64,000 nucleotides of DNA from Thiodiazotropha sp040507225 (GTDB lineage Bacteria > Pseudomonadota > Gammaproteobacteria > Chromatiales > Chromatiaceae), in contig JBEVVG010000001.1 in the NCBI GenBank assembly GCA_040507225.1, positions 1,302,001-1,366,000 on the forward strand, given 5' to 3'. Both the position numbers and the translations under genes were made by a program. This document shows positions 41,881 through 51,632 of the stretch, piece after piece (the stretch's first letter is position 1; every line of letters starts with the position of its first letter). The notes under the pieces were generated by a model. That model did no database searches and had not been told where the DNA came from. It was given only the letters and a program-made list of their open reading frames with translations.

Positions 41881-43797
41881 TCAACCCCTGAGCAACACCG
41901 GCGCCTCATCTTCCAGATAGGTGTAGCCCTTCAGGCCAGCCTGATAGAAACGCAGAAAACTGTTGGCTTCACGGGCGGTGATACGCCCCTTGCCCCGGGC
42001 CTCCTGAAGCTGGCGGCGCATCCGGTCTACCAGCACGGTTTCATGAAACTGGACATATTCCAGGACATCAGCGACGGATTCACCCTCCACGACCTGTTCC
42101 AACTCGTAGTGGTCCCCATCCATGCGGATGTGTACCGCGTGGGTGTCACCAAACAGATTGTGCAGGTCGCCGAGGATTTCCTGATAGGCACCGACCAGGA
42201 AAATCCCCAGCAGGTAGGGCTCGCCGGGCTCCTCCGTGTGCAACGGCAGGGTCTTGGATCGACCGTCCTGAAGCGGAAAATTCTCCATCTTGCCATCCGA
42301 GTCGCAGGTGATGTCCACCAGCACGCCCTGACGGGTCGGGCGCTCATTCAAACGATGAATGGGCATCACCGGAAACACCTGTTTGATCGCCCAGCTGTCC
42401 GGCAGGGACTGGAACACGGAAAAATTGCAGAAGTACCGATCCGCGAGTTGCGCCGCCAGACCGGGCATTGTCTGTTCGATCTCCTCGTCATCCAGACTTT
42501 TCATGACCTGCATCACTACACGCCAGTAGAGATCATCGGCCAGCGCCCGGTCAGACAGCGACGCATGTCCCAGGGTGAACAGCTTGTTGACGTCATCCCG
42601 GTAGGAGCTCACATCGTGGAAGGCCTCGCGCGGAGAAAGCTTGTCGAACTCCACCAGGGTGTCCCACAACTGGCGCAACTGCACCGGGCTGTCTGCGAGC
42701 GGCTCCTGCGGGGGAGACTCGCCGGCACGGCGGGATATACCGATCACGTCGATCACCAGCACCGCATGATGCGCCACCAGGGCGCGCCCGGATTCGGAAA
42801 TCACATGCGGGTGGGGTAATGCCTCTTCATCGCAGATGTTTTTCAGCGTCCAGACCACATCATTGGCGTATTCCTGCAGACTGTAGTCCACCGACAGGGT
42901 ACTGCCGGAGATCATCCCGTCATAATTCACGCCCAGGCCGCCCCCCACGTCCATGAACTCGATGGGAGCCCCCAGCTTGCGCACCTGCACGAAAAACCGG
43001 GCCGCTTCCTGCATCGCCTCTTTGATGTGCCGGATCTGCGGCACCTGGCTGCCGATGTGAAAATGGAGCAGCCGCAGGGATTCGAGCTTTCCCAACTGCT
43101 TGAGCTTGTCGATGGCTTCGAGGATTTCGCTGGCTGAGAGTCCGAACTTGGAGTTGTCACCACCCGAATCGTCCCACAGACCGTTGCTGGTCGTGATCAT
43201 ACGGCAGCGCAGCCCGATCAACGGTTCCACCTCGAGCCGTTCGGCGGCATTCAGGATCAGATCCAGTTCATTGGGTTTCTCCACCACCACGAATACCCGC
43301 TTGCCCATCTTCAATCCCATCATCGCGAGATCGACAAACTCCTGATCCTTGTAGCCGTTGCACACGATCAGTCCGTCCACGTCCTCGAGCATCGCCAGGG
43401 TGGCATGCAGTTCCGGTTTGGAGCCCGCCTCGAGTCCCCAATGATAGACACTGCCGAATTCCACCACTTCCTCAACCACCTGTTGCTGCTGGTTAACTTT
43501 GATCGGGTAGACGCCGAAGTATTCCCCGTTGTAGCCGGATTCCTGGATAGCGATGCGGAAACGCTCATGAATCTGCCCCATGCGTCGCCTCAACATATCG
43601 GAGAATCGCAGCAGCAGGGGCGGACGCATGTCCCGCTCGGTCAATTCGTCACACAGATACTTAAGGTCGATACGTCGGGCGCCGTCGGTGATCACCTCGA
43701 CATGCCCCTCGTCATTGACACAGAAGTACCCGCCTCCCCAACTCTCAACCTGGTAGAGCTGCTCTGAAGCGCGTCGATCCCATTTCTTTTTATTCAT
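41881..43797 (-). CDS. speA: Biosynthetic arginine decarboxylase
   Basis: A 638-residue PLP enzyme of alanine-racemase-like fold that makes agmatine from arginine. The PLP lysine K100 is in YFGVYPIKVNQQQ. Further family segments are FGLSASEILEAI, LHFHIGSQVPQI, MDVGGGLGVNYDG and SESGRALVAHHAVLV. The ATG at 43797 (MNKKKWDRR) is used; a longer frame would run into speB. It overlaps speB by eight bases and forms the agmatine-to-putrescine route with it. Confidence 0.96.
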   Translation of the reverse strand: MNKKKWDRRASEQLYQVESWGGGYFCVNDEGHVEVITDGARRIDLKYLCDELTERDMRPPLLLRFSDMLRRRMGQIHERFRIAIQESGYNGEYFGVYPIKVNQQQQVVEEVVEFGSVYHWGLEAGSKPELHATLAMLEDVDGLIVCNGYKDQEFVDLAMMGLKMGKRVFVVVEKPNELDLILNAAERLEVEPLIGLRCRMITTSNGLWDDSGGDNSKFGLSASEILEAIDKLKQLGKLESLRLLHFHIGSQVPQIRHIKEAMQEAARFFVQVRKLGAPIEFMDVGGGLGVNYDGMISGSTLSVDYSLQEYANDVVWTLKNICDEEALPHPHVISESGRALVAHHAVLVIDVIGISRRAGESPPQEPLADSPVQLRQLWDTLVEFDKLSPREAFHDVSSYRDDVNKLFTLGHASLSDRALADDLYWRVVMQVMKSLDDEEIEQTMPGLAAQLADRYFCNFSVFQSLPDSWAIKQVFPVMPIHRLNERPTRQGVLVDITCDSDGKMENFPLQDGRSKTLPLHTEEPGEPYLLGIFLVGAYQEILGDLHNLFGDTHAVHIRMDGDHYELEQVVEGESVADVLEYVQFHETVLVDRMRRQLQEARGKGRITAREANSFLRFYQAGLKGYTYLEDEAPVLLRG

Positions 43798-44698
43798 CGT
43801 CCACTCCGATTTGAGAACCCTCGGGCGACCTGTTGTCGTATCCCTGGGACTTGCCCCAGTACGAAATACATTTTTGCAGCAGCTTGGCCGCCAGCATATC
43901 GGACACCCGGTGCGCATCCGGCACCAGTTCCAGGATATCCACACCGGCAAGCTGGATTGCGGCATTGTCCGTGAGCGCCTGCAGAACATTCAGGCCCTGG
44001 TGCCAGCTGAGCCCCCCTGGTTGAGGGGTGCCCACGCCCGGTACCTGCCCGGGATCGAATCCGTCCATGTCGATGGTGAGCCAGACCGGACCGGAAAGTC
44101 CCGCCAATGACTCCAGCAGGGATGCCCACTCTCCGGGCTGCTGCAACTGGCGGTCGAAAAAAACCCGTAAACCCGGATCTTCGCTGATCCGCCGGGCCTC
44201 GTCGGCATGCAGCGAACGGATGCCGATCTGCAAAAGTTCATAACCCCGATCCCGGATCCGGTGCATAGGGCAGGCATGGTTGTAAATCGAACCATGGTAG
44301 CTGGGACGCAGATCCGCATGGGCGTCGATCTGAACCACGGTCCCTCCTTCTGGCATGCGTGCGAAGACCATCTCCGGGGTAACCGAGTGTTCACCCCCCA
44401 GGCCGATCAGAAGATTATTACGGGGCAACGCATCGACGGTCTGAAACAGGCGCTCATGAAATTCGGCTTCCTGCTCCGCCGCCACATCCACCGCCGGCAG
44501 CACCGTCGATTTCAAATAGCGGCTGGGGCACCAGCGCTGGTCCTCCTCGTAAAATTCGAGTTGCCCGCTGGCGTTGAGAATCGCCTCGGGACCCATGCGG
44601 GTGCCGCCCTGGTAGGTCACAGTACGTTCATAGGGCACCGGCAGAATGAGGACATCGGCCTGTTCGATCGGGCAGTTGGGAAGCGAAAGATATTGCAT
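43790..44698 (-). CDS. speB: Agmatinase, ureohydrolase family
   Basis: A 302-residue manganese enzyme that hydrolyses agmatine to putrescine and urea. The metal motifs are GGEHSVTP, DAHADLRPSYHG and DMDGFDPGQVPG. It lies upstream of speA on the same strand with an eight-base overlap, so both steps are co-translated. Agmatinase rather than arginase is supported by the speA partner. Confidence 0.93.
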   Translation of the reverse strand: MQYLSLPNCPIEQADVLILPVPYERTVTYQGGTRMGPEAILNASGQLEFYEEDQRWCPSRYLKSTVLPAVDVAAEQEAEFHERLFQTVDALPRNNLLIGLGGEHSVTPEMVFARMPEGGTVVQIDAHADLRPSYHGSIYNHACPMHRIRDRGYELLQIGIRSLHADEARRISEDPGLRVFFDRQLQQPGEWASLLESLAGLSGPVWLTIDMDGFDPGQVPGVGTPQPGGLSWHQGLNVLQALTDNAAIQLAGVDILELVPDAHRVSDMLAAKLLQKCISYWGKSQGYDNRSPEGSQIGVDDE

Positions 44699-45027
44699 GA
44701 ACGGTGGCTAGCGGCACAAGTGAGCGGGTTCGGGGCGTAGAGTATATGCCAGCAATCCCGATCGGAGTAGCATCGGGTAATGCCCGGTCGGCACACGGTG
44801 GCTTCGCCAGGAGGTCCGTGGCGGGATTTTGAATCTGGCAATCCCGGCGCAGGGATGAGTATACTGGCTCACTGTAGGTTTTTTTCGGTATTATATGGGG
44901 ATGATCGTGACATTCAGCGTATCCTCCGTTGATACTGGAGATCACACCACCGCATGCGGTTCCGGCCTGGCCGGACAGCTCTGCGCAAACGCAACAGTAT
45001 TAAACTTTTCACCGGACAGACAAATTG
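44699..45027. other. Divergent control region between speB and the polyene cluster
   Basis: This 329-base gap separates speB (minus) from the ACP gene (plus) and should hold both promoters. The AT-rich TATTATAT near 44890 is a weak minus-ten candidate for the plus strand. A leader hairpin TCCGGC/GCCGGA (44961-44966 with 44970-44975) and a palindrome CCGCATGCGG (44949-44958) lie closer to the ACP start. No gene is seen. Confidence 0.45.
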
Positions 45028-45291
45028 ATGGAAAGCGCATCACCCACTGAACTCGAAGTCGCTCAGCTGATCGTCGACACCCTCAATCTTGAGGACGTTT
45101 CCGCTGATGAGATTGAACCGGACGCTCCACTCTTCCGGGACGGTCTCGGACTCGATTCCATTGACGCTCTGGAACTCTCCCTGGGCATCAAGCAGAAGTA
45201 TGGTATCCAGCTCAAGGCGGATGATGAAAATATTACCGAGATCTTTTCGTCGCTGGCCAAACTGACCCGCTATATCGTGGATAACCGCTGA
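45028..45291 (+). CDS. Acyl carrier protein of the aryl-polyene cluster
   Basis: An 87-residue ACP. The phosphopantetheine serine is in LGLDSIDALELSL near residue 44, within the usual helix-2 motif. In aryl-polyene pathways such ACPs carry the growing chain or the aryl starter. Only one ACP is present here, whereas E. coli-type clusters have two. It is followed after two bases by the dehydratase gene and is the first gene of the plus-strand operon. The ATG at 45028 is used; a TTG one codon earlier is in frame. Confidence 0.9.
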   Translation: MESASPTELEVAQLIVDTLNLEDVSADEIEPDAPLFRDGLGLDSIDALELSLGIKQKYGIQLKADDENITEIFSSLAKLTRYIVDNR

Positions 45292-45293
45292 TA

Positions 45294-45602
45294 GTGTGGC
45301 ATGAGCCCGTCAACCCGGTGCCGGCCGATCATCCTTGTCTGGCCGGGCATTTCCCCGGTAACCCCATCGTACCCGGAACCCTGATACTGGACCGGGTCAT
45401 CGAGTTGGTTCAGAGCCGATATCCCGAGACCGAAGTCGCTGAAGTGGTTACCGCCAAGTTCATGCAACCCCTGCTTCCAGGTCAGGCTTTCGAGGTCTGG
45501 GGCGAAGACAAGCCCGGACAACTCAGTTTCGAGTGCCGGGTTAACGGGTCACCCGTTGCCAGCGGCAAGCTGGCATTGGTCGAGGCCGGGTCACGTCTTT
45601 GA
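45294..45602 (+). CDS. Hotdog 3-hydroxyacyl-ACP dehydratase (ApeI/FabA-like)
   Basis: A 102-residue single hotdog-domain protein. The motif HPCLAGHFPGNPIVPG near residues 13-28 is the FabA/FabZ active-site signature with the catalytic histidine. The start is GTG, two bases after the ACP stop. The 3' end overlaps the acyltransferase start (TTGA). In polyene synthesis it would dehydrate 3-hydroxyacyl intermediates to the conjugated chain. Confidence 0.88.
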   Translation: MWHEPVNPVPADHPCLAGHFPGNPIVPGTLILDRVIELVQSRYPETEVAEVVTAKFMQPLLPGQAFEVWGEDKPGQLSFECRVNGSPVASGKLALVEAGSRL

Positions 45603-46507
45603 GCAGCCGCTGGAAGGGACAGGGGGAGCGCGGCACCGCCGGGGCATTGCGTTTGATACTCTGGATTGCGCTGCACCTCGGGCGATTTGCGGCCCGCTCA
45701 CTGCTGTACCCGATCACCGCCTACTTCCTGGTTACCGCTCGTACTCCACGCCGTGCCTCCCGTGACTACCTGAACCGGATCCTTGAGCGCCCTGTCAGCC
45801 TGATGGATACTGCTAAGCACATCCACACCTTTTCGGCCACCATCCTGGATCGGGTATTCCTGATGGCAAGTCGTTTCGACGAGTTGGACGTGGTGATTCA
45901 CAACGACCGCCTGATTGCCGAGTACCTCTCGGCGGGGAGAGGCTGCATCCTGCTGGGTTCCCATCTGGGCAGCTTCGAGATTCTGAGGGCCACCGCCATC
46001 GTCAAGCGGGAACTGCCCTTGAAGATACTCATGGTGCCGAATCACAATGAGATGATGATGAAGGTGCTCTCCGAGCTGAATCCAAAGCTCAATGACAGCA
46101 TCATCCCGCTGGGACAGCCGGACACCCTGATCCGGGCCAAGGAGACCGTGGCGCAGGGTGGGATCGTCGGGGTCCTGGGTGACCGGGTGGCCGACAGCGG
46201 AAAAATCGTGCATTGCCGCTTCCTCGGCCAGGAAACCGAATTCCCCCAGGGACCGATGCTCATGGCTTCGATACTCAAAGCCCCGGTATTTCTGTTTTTC
46301 GGGCTCTACCTGGGCGGTAACCGATACGCTATTCATATCGAGCATTTCACCGATGAAGTGACTACCGAACGGGGTCGCCGGGATGAGATGCTGCAGAACT
46401 GGACCCAAAAATACGCGGAGCGGCTTGAGCACTATGCCCGCCTGGCCCCCTACAACTGGTTCAACTTCTACGATTTCTGGGGGACGGATGAGGTACCCGG
46501 ACCCTGA
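45599..46507 (+). CDS. LpxL/HtrB-like acyltransferase of the polyene cluster
   Basis: A 302-residue membrane-associated acyltransferase. One membrane helix lies near residues 17-40. The family core SHLGSFEILRA has the histidine and an acidic residue in the HX4(D/E)-type motif, and GGIVGVLGDRVADSG is further on. Aryl-polyene and xanthomonadin clusters carry such enzymes to attach the polyene to a lipid carrier. The start is an unusual TTG that overlaps the dehydratase stop, chosen for coupling. The next gene begins one base after the stop. Confidence 0.85.
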   Translation: MSSRWKGQGERGTAGALRLILWIALHLGRFAARSLLYPITAYFLVTARTPRRASRDYLNRILERPVSLMDTAKHIHTFSATILDRVFLMASRFDELDVVIHNDRLIAEYLSAGRGCILLGSHLGSFEILRATAIVKRELPLKILMVPNHNEMMMKVLSELNPKLNDSIIPLGQPDTLIRAKETVAQGGIVGVLGDRVADSGKIVHCRFLGQETEFPQGPMLMASILKAPVFLFFGLYLGGNRYAIHIEHFTDEVTTERGRRDEMLQNWTQKYAERLEHYARLAPYNWFNFYDFWGTDEVPGP

Positions 46508-46508
46508 T

Positions 46509-47126
46509 ATGTCGAATCCGAGTGTGAAATTCTGCCTGTTCCGGGTGTCTCTGTTGCTGGTCGCCGGGTGGCTGCTGATCGCCCTTCCGGTATCCGCTTC
46601 GGAGTGGAATCTCGCTCGCCTCATGCAGACCCAGAAGGAACAGGGGGCGCGTCAAACCCGTTTCATCGAAACCCGCACCCTGGCAATCCTCGACCAACCG
46701 ATCGAACAGCGCGGAATCCTCCGTTTCGAACCCCCCGACAGACTGATACGGAGTCTCGACCCACCCAGCGATCTGCGCGCAGAGATCGACGGCAACCGAC
46801 TCACCCTGTGGCAGGGGCAATCCCTGAAACAGACCCTGCTGCTCGACAATGTACCCGAATTACTCGCCTTCAGCGCCTCATTCCGCGCGATCCTCGGCGG
46901 AGACCTGGAAACCCTGCAACGCTACTTCCAAATCAACCTGGAGGGTGTTGAGCAGGCCTGGGTAATGAAGCTGACCCCCAGACATGAAGGTCTTGCCGCG
47001 CGCATCGAGCAAATCACGATCGAGGGGCATAGCGGAGTGATCCTGCGCTATACCACCCTGGAGACCGGAGGGGACCTGACCCTGACCCGCCTGCAGCCGC
47101 CAGGCTCCCAAGCCGGTCCCGATTGA
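46509..47126 (+). CDS. LolA-like outer-membrane lipoprotein carrier protein
   Basis: A 205-residue exported protein with a signal peptide near residues 9-32 (ending LPVSASE). The LolA-type fold shows QTRFIETRTLAILDQPIEQRGILRFEPPDRL, which matches LolA-like proteins of aryl-polyene clusters. It probably shuttles the lipid-linked polyene across the periplasm, by analogy to LolA. The ATG at 46509 is used; a longer frame overlaps the acyltransferase. Confidence 0.85.
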   Translation: MSNPSVKFCLFRVSLLLVAGWLLIALPVSASEWNLARLMQTQKEQGARQTRFIETRTLAILDQPIEQRGILRFEPPDRLIRSLDPPSDLRAEIDGNRLTLWQGQSLKQTLLLDNVPELLAFSASFRAILGGDLETLQRYFQINLEGVEQAWVMKLTPRHEGLAARIEQITIEGHSGVILRYTTLETGGDLTLTRLQPPGSQAGPD

Positions 47127-47128
47127 GC

Positions 47129-49435
47129 ATGTCAGCCAGCGTCCGTCTCCTGCTGATCTGGCTGGGCACCCTGCTGTTGACCGGATGGTGGGCGGTCACC
47201 CACATCAGCGTGCGAACCGATCTGAGCCTGTTTCTGCCCCAGGGTACGGCGCCCGAACAGCGTCTGCTCCTCGATGAGATGAGTCAGGGCCCGGCATCGC
47301 GCCTGCTGCTGCTCGGCCTCAGCGGGGGCACTCCGGAATCCCGCGCGCAACTCAGCCAGAAACTCTCCGCGAAACTGCGCGGTGTCAAGGCGTTCGAACG
47401 GGTGGAGAACGGGGCCCCGAGATCCTTTGAACTGGACTCTACCCTGTTCGACTACCGATACCTGCTGCAAACCGATCCAGTAGCGGCGAGATTTTCAGTT
47501 GCAAGCCTGCACTCCGCGCTACAGCAGCGACTTGATGAATTGCGCTCGCCCCTGCCCAATCCCTTCAAGGCCCAATTGACGAGCGATCCGACCGGAACCT
47601 TTTCCGCCTGGCTGAAACGCAACCTGTCTCAGGACACCCCGGCGAAACCCCAGGGCGTCTGGTCGACCCGGGACGGCCAGCAGGCCCTGCTGGTGGTATT
47701 GACCCGGGCGGGGGGACTGAAGATCGATGGTCAGGCAGCTGCCCTGCAACAAATCCATGCAAGCTTCGACGAGGTCAACCCAGAGGGGCTTCACAAGCTG
47801 GTGATCAGCGGTCCGGGGGTATTCGCCACCACCTCCCGCAACATCATTCAGCACGAAAGCCAGAGCCTCAGCCTGATTGCATCCGCCGCCATCGCCTTGA
47901 TTTTATGGTTGGCCTACCGCTACCTCCCGTACCTGCTGTATGCCGCGCTGCCCCTGGCCACAGCACTGTTGAGCGCCAGCCTGGTATGCCATTTCGTGTT
48001 CACAGAGCTGCACGGCATCACCCTGGCATTCGGCATCACCCTGCTGGGCGTCACCCTGGATTACCCGATCCATCTTTTCAGCCACTTGCGCAGACCCGCC
48101 AGCGCCGCAGCCGTAATGCAATCGATCTGGCCTACTTTGAGACTCGGTGTGCTCACCACCTGTCTGGGTTACCTGGTGCTGGTGAGCACCGATTTCGAAG
48201 GCCTGAGACAGCTGGGGGTGTTCACCCTGAGCGGACTGCTGGCGGCTGCAGTCGTCAGCCGCACACTGCTGCCCAGGCTGTTCCCACAACCCTTCCAGGC
48301 TCCTGAGCCAAAGGGACTCGGGTTGCTCGGAGCCCTCCTGGCGACCCCCCGCTGGCCCGCGTTGATCCTCCTCGGCGCCGGACTGCTGAGCCTGGGGTGG
48401 ATCACCGTTCAGGGTCAGGATCTGTGGCAGGATGACATCGCAAGCCTGTCACCCCTGCCCAAAAAACAGCTGCAACAGGACCGTGACCTGCGGACTGAAC
48501 TCGGTCGCGCGGAACCCAACCATTTCCTGATCCTCGAGGCTAAGGACATGGAGACTCTGCTTCAGACCTCCGAAAGTATTCGCGCACGCGCCGATCTGCG
48601 AGCCCTGGCGGAATTCGATCTGCCCAGCGACCATCTACCCAGTCAGGCCCGGCAACGCAATCTGCAACGCCAGTTACCGGACCGGGGGATCCTGGCCGAT
48701 AACCTGAATCAGGCCATGGAAGGTCTGCCATTTCGTGACAATGCCTTCACCCCGTTTCTGGATGCGGTCGAACACAGCCGATCCCTGCCCCCGCTGAGCT
48801 ATGAAGCCGCTCTGAAGACCGATCTGAAATATCGGCTCGAGAGCAGCATCAGGGTTCGTCCGGACGGGGTCCTGGCACTGATCCCGCTGCGCAACACCCG
48901 GCAGCCTGAACAACTGGCCGAAACGGTCGCAAAGACCCTGCCCGGTGTCCGTTACCTGAACATCAGACAGGAGACCAGTCGACTGGTGGGAGATTTCCGT
49001 GAAAGCTTCCTCCATCGGGTATCCCTGGGCGGCCTGTTCATGCTGTTGCTGCTTTGGTATGGTCTGCGCTCATTACGAGAGGCACTACTGACCCTGTTAC
49101 CGATTGCCCTGGCCATCCTGGTCAGCGTGGCAATCCTCTACGGCAGCGGTGAATCACTCAACCTGTTCCACCTGATCTCCCTGATGCTGGTTCTGGGTAT
49201 CGGCCTGGACTACAGCTTGTTCTTCAACCGCCGGGATCAGGCAGCGGGACAATTGAGGACCCTGCACGCACTGACGATCTGTGCCATCAGCACCTGTGGC
49301 GTGTTCGCCATTCTCGCCAGTTCCTCGATACCGGTCCTGCGCGCCATCGGCTCGACGGTCGCCATCGGAGTCGCTTTGAGTTATTTTTCAACCTACGCAA
49401 TGTCGCGGGGATGGCCAGGCAAAGCGGATCGCTAG
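47129..49435 (+). CDS. MMPL/RND-type exporter of the polyene cluster
   Basis: A 768-residue inner-membrane exporter with two repeats of one plus five membrane helices. The first helix is near residues 8-25, the bundle at about 250-385, then about 412-430 and 645-765. HGITLAFGITLLGVTLDYPIHLFSHLRRP and MLVLGIGLDYSLFFNRR carry the conserved acidic helix residues. MMPL proteins of this kind export the polyene lipid. A TTG two codons earlier overlaps the lolA-like stop. The stop is immediately followed by the next ATG. Confidence 0.9.
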   Translation: MSASVRLLLIWLGTLLLTGWWAVTHISVRTDLSLFLPQGTAPEQRLLLDEMSQGPASRLLLLGLSGGTPESRAQLSQKLSAKLRGVKAFERVENGAPRSFELDSTLFDYRYLLQTDPVAARFSVASLHSALQQRLDELRSPLPNPFKAQLTSDPTGTFSAWLKRNLSQDTPAKPQGVWSTRDGQQALLVVLTRAGGLKIDGQAAALQQIHASFDEVNPEGLHKLVISGPGVFATTSRNIIQHESQSLSLIASAAIALILWLAYRYLPYLLYAALPLATALLSASLVCHFVFTELHGITLAFGITLLGVTLDYPIHLFSHLRRPASAAAVMQSIWPTLRLGVLTTCLGYLVLVSTDFEGLRQLGVFTLSGLLAAAVVSRTLLPRLFPQPFQAPEPKGLGLLGALLATPRWPALILLGAGLLSLGWITVQGQDLWQDDIASLSPLPKKQLQQDRDLRTELGRAEPNHFLILEAKDMETLLQTSESIRARADLRALAEFDLPSDHLPSQARQRNLQRQLPDRGILADNLNQAMEGLPFRDNAFTPFLDAVEHSRSLPPLSYEAALKTDLKYRLESSIRVRPDGVLALIPLRNTRQPEQLAETVAKTLPGVRYLNIRQETSRLVGDFRESFLHRVSLGGLFMLLLLWYGLRSLREALLTLLPIALAILVSVAILYGSGESLNLFHLISLMLVLGIGLDYSLFFNRRDQAAGQLRTLHALTICAISTCGVFAILASSSIPVLRAIGSTVAIGVALSYFSTYAMSRGWPGKADR

Positions 49436-50101
49436 ATGAACGGAATTCAAGACGAGCGGAACCGCTCACTGCGCAGATGGCTGCCCCTGGCCATGTTTCT
49501 CCTCGCCCTCAGCTACCCACTGGTACTGCATGCGGGGGTAGTCAGCGGGAGCCTGCTGACGGCAACCCTGGTACTGTTGCTGATTATTCTGCTTTGGGGC
49601 GTGCTGGAGCTGAGCAAATCGCGTCCCAGCGGCTGGTTGTTGATCGGTGTCGCGCTGGGTGGTGGTTTATGGCTTTGGCTGGGTGAGCCTGACAAGGTCA
49701 AGCTTCTGCAACTGCCGCCGATACTGATCAATGGTACCTTGTTTTTCATGTTCTCTATGACCCTGCTACCCGACCGCACCCCGCTGATTACCCGCTTTGC
49801 GCAACTCATGCATGAGCAGGAACGCGAGTTGAATACGCTCGAACAGCGATATACCCGCCGGGTCACCCTGTTCTGGTCCGGCATGTTCGTATTCCTGACC
49901 CTGGAAAGCGCCGGCCTCGCAATCTGGGCGAGCCAAGAAACCTGGTCCCTGTTCACCAACTTCATCAACTACATGCTGGTACTCGCCGCCATGCTGATCG
50001 AGTATCGGATACGGGTTCGGCAGCTGCCTCATCTTGAACACCCGGGTTTCCTGCCATTCGTGAAACGGGTAAGGAGCATCGAATGGCGCAGCCTGCTGTG
50101 A
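49436..50101 (+). CDS. COG4648 membrane protein of the polyene cluster
   Basis: A 221-residue membrane protein with about six hydrophobic segments, including LLTATLVLLLIILLWGVLEL and FINYMLVLAAMLIEYRIR. The sequence fits COG4648, a family of unknown role that is almost always found in aryl-polyene clusters. It begins directly after the exporter stop and overlaps the AMP-ligase start by 19 bases. Confidence 0.82.
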   Translation: MNGIQDERNRSLRRWLPLAMFLLALSYPLVLHAGVVSGSLLTATLVLLLIILLWGVLELSKSRPSGWLLIGVALGGGLWLWLGEPDKVKLLQLPPILINGTLFFMFSMTLLPDRTPLITRFAQLMHEQERELNTLEQRYTRRVTLFWSGMFVFLTLESAGLAIWASQETWSLFTNFINYMLVLAAMLIEYRIRVRQLPHLEHPGFLPFVKRVRSIEWRSLL

Positions 50102-51441
50102 ACGGCCCACTACCCAGCGGTCTGCTGGTCCACCACCCGCAGCAGCCCGTTGCCTGGCACCGGGGTACCGCGCTCAGTTCGGAACGTTTTTTTCACGATG
50201 TCGCCAATCTCGCCGCCCAGCTGCCCCAATCCGGCTTCGTTTTCAATCTCTGCGAGGACCGCTACCACTTCCTGGTCAGTTTTGCAGCTGCCATCGTGTG
50301 CGGCCAGATCACCCTGATGCCTTCGAACAACACCCCGGGCGCGGTCAATGCCCTGTTGCGGGAGCGCCCCGGAAGCTATTGCCTGTGTGACCGGGAGGTA
50401 CCCGGGGTGCAGGCGCCGCAACACCTGTTCGACACCCTGATCCGGGAGGATCAGACTCTGCTGCCGTTGCCCCGTGAGATCCCGCCGAACCAGCAGGTGG
50501 CCATACTCTTCACCTCGGGCAGTACCGGCGACCCCAAGGCCAACCCCAAGACCTGGGGCGAACTACAGGCTGAAGCGGACACCGCCTTGCGCCATTTCCC
50601 GTTTCTCACCCGGGGCATCGCATCGGTGGTGGCAACCGTACCGGCGCAGCACATGTACGGCCTTGCAACCTCGGTGTTTTTCCCCTGGCAGGGCGGCATG
50701 GCGGTGCATACCGGGCGCCCGCTGTTTCCCGCGGACATCGCTGCCGACCTGGCCTTGACCACCGGTCCCCGGGTCCTCATCACCACCCCGCTGCATCTGC
50801 GGGCGTGCATCGATTCGGGGGTCAGCTGGCCGGATATCGAATTCGTCATCTCGGCAACCGCGCCGCTTTCCCGGGAGCTGGCCCGCGAGGCGGAACAGCA
50901 GATGCGCACCGAAATCTACGAAATCTACGGATCCACCGAGACCGGTTCGATCGCCAGCCGTCGCACCGTTCACGAGCAGCACTGGCATCTTTACGAAGGC
51001 ATCGAAATTACGTTCGACCAGGGCATTGCAACCGCCCAGGGTGCGCACCTGTTCGAGCCGGTGCGACTCAACGACCAGATCCGGCTCCTCGATGACAAGC
51101 GGTTTCTGCTCCAGGGCCGCGTCACGGACATGCTTAAAATCGCTGGAAAGCGGGCATCTCTCGGAGACCTGAATCAGAAACTCCTGGCGATACCCGGTGT
51201 CATCGACGGTGTATTCGTAGCACCGGAAAACCCGTCGACGGAACATCAACGCCTGACCGCCCTGGTGGTTGCGCCGGGATTGACGAAGCAGGACATCCTC
51301 TCGGCCCTGGCCCAGTCCGTGGATGCCGCATTTCAGCCCAGACCACTGTATTTCGTGGATGCACTGCCGCGCAATAACACCGGCAAACTCCCACGAGACG
51401 CGCTGCAGCAGTTGCTGGCATCGCTGAAGCAAAGCTCCTGA
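50083..51441 (+). CDS. AMP-dependent acyl/aryl-ACP ligase
   Basis: A 452-residue adenylating enzyme. The phosphate-binding loop LFTSGSTGDPKANPKTW is near residues 143-159. YEIYGSTETGSIASRR (A5 motif) is near 284-299, and the C-terminal lysine of the family is in RNNTGKLPRDAL near 437. In aryl-polyene systems this enzyme loads 4-hydroxybenzoate or a related aryl acid onto an ACP. The ATG at 50083 has AGGAG seven bases upstream; a GTG at 50098 is an alternative. A 191-base spacer separates it from the ketosynthase. Confidence 0.88.
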   Translation: MAQPAVNGPLPSGLLVHHPQQPVAWHRGTALSSERFFHDVANLAAQLPQSGFVFNLCEDRYHFLVSFAAAIVCGQITLMPSNNTPGAVNALLRERPGSYCLCDREVPGVQAPQHLFDTLIREDQTLLPLPREIPPNQQVAILFTSGSTGDPKANPKTWGELQAEADTALRHFPFLTRGIASVVATVPAQHMYGLATSVFFPWQGGMAVHTGRPLFPADIAADLALTTGPRVLITTPLHLRACIDSGVSWPDIEFVISATAPLSRELAREAEQQMRTEIYEIYGSTETGSIASRRTVHEQHWHLYEGIEITFDQGIATAQGAHLFEPVRLNDQIRLLDDKRFLLQGRVTDMLKIAGKRASLGDLNQKLLAIPGVIDGVFVAPENPSTEHQRLTALVVAPGLTKQDILSALAQSVDAAFQPRPLYFVDALPRNNTGKLPRDALQQLLASLKQSS

Positions 51442-51632
51442 TTCTGCTATTATCGTCGCACTGCTACCACGAAAAGGTAATATTGCCCATAGCGCATCCT
51501 GAGGATTGTGTTACATCCTCATGACTCGCATAATACCCCGCTCGCACTAGGCCCTGCAGACACCGAACCGTCCCCGACGGCAGGATGAGTGTTTACAGAT
51601 CCTGAGGATGAACAAGCCACGCCGGTCCCCTG
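51442..51632. promoter_or_regulatory. Internal spacer in the polyene cluster with repeated CCTGAGGAT
   Basis: The 191-base gap between the AMP ligase and ketosynthase holds two copies of ATCCTGAGGAT (51496-51506 and 51599-51609). TGAGGAT (51500-51506) pairs with ATCCTCA (51515-51521). This is the only real gap in an otherwise overlapping operon. It may hold a second promoter, a processing site or a regulator-binding element. Confidence 0.4.
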
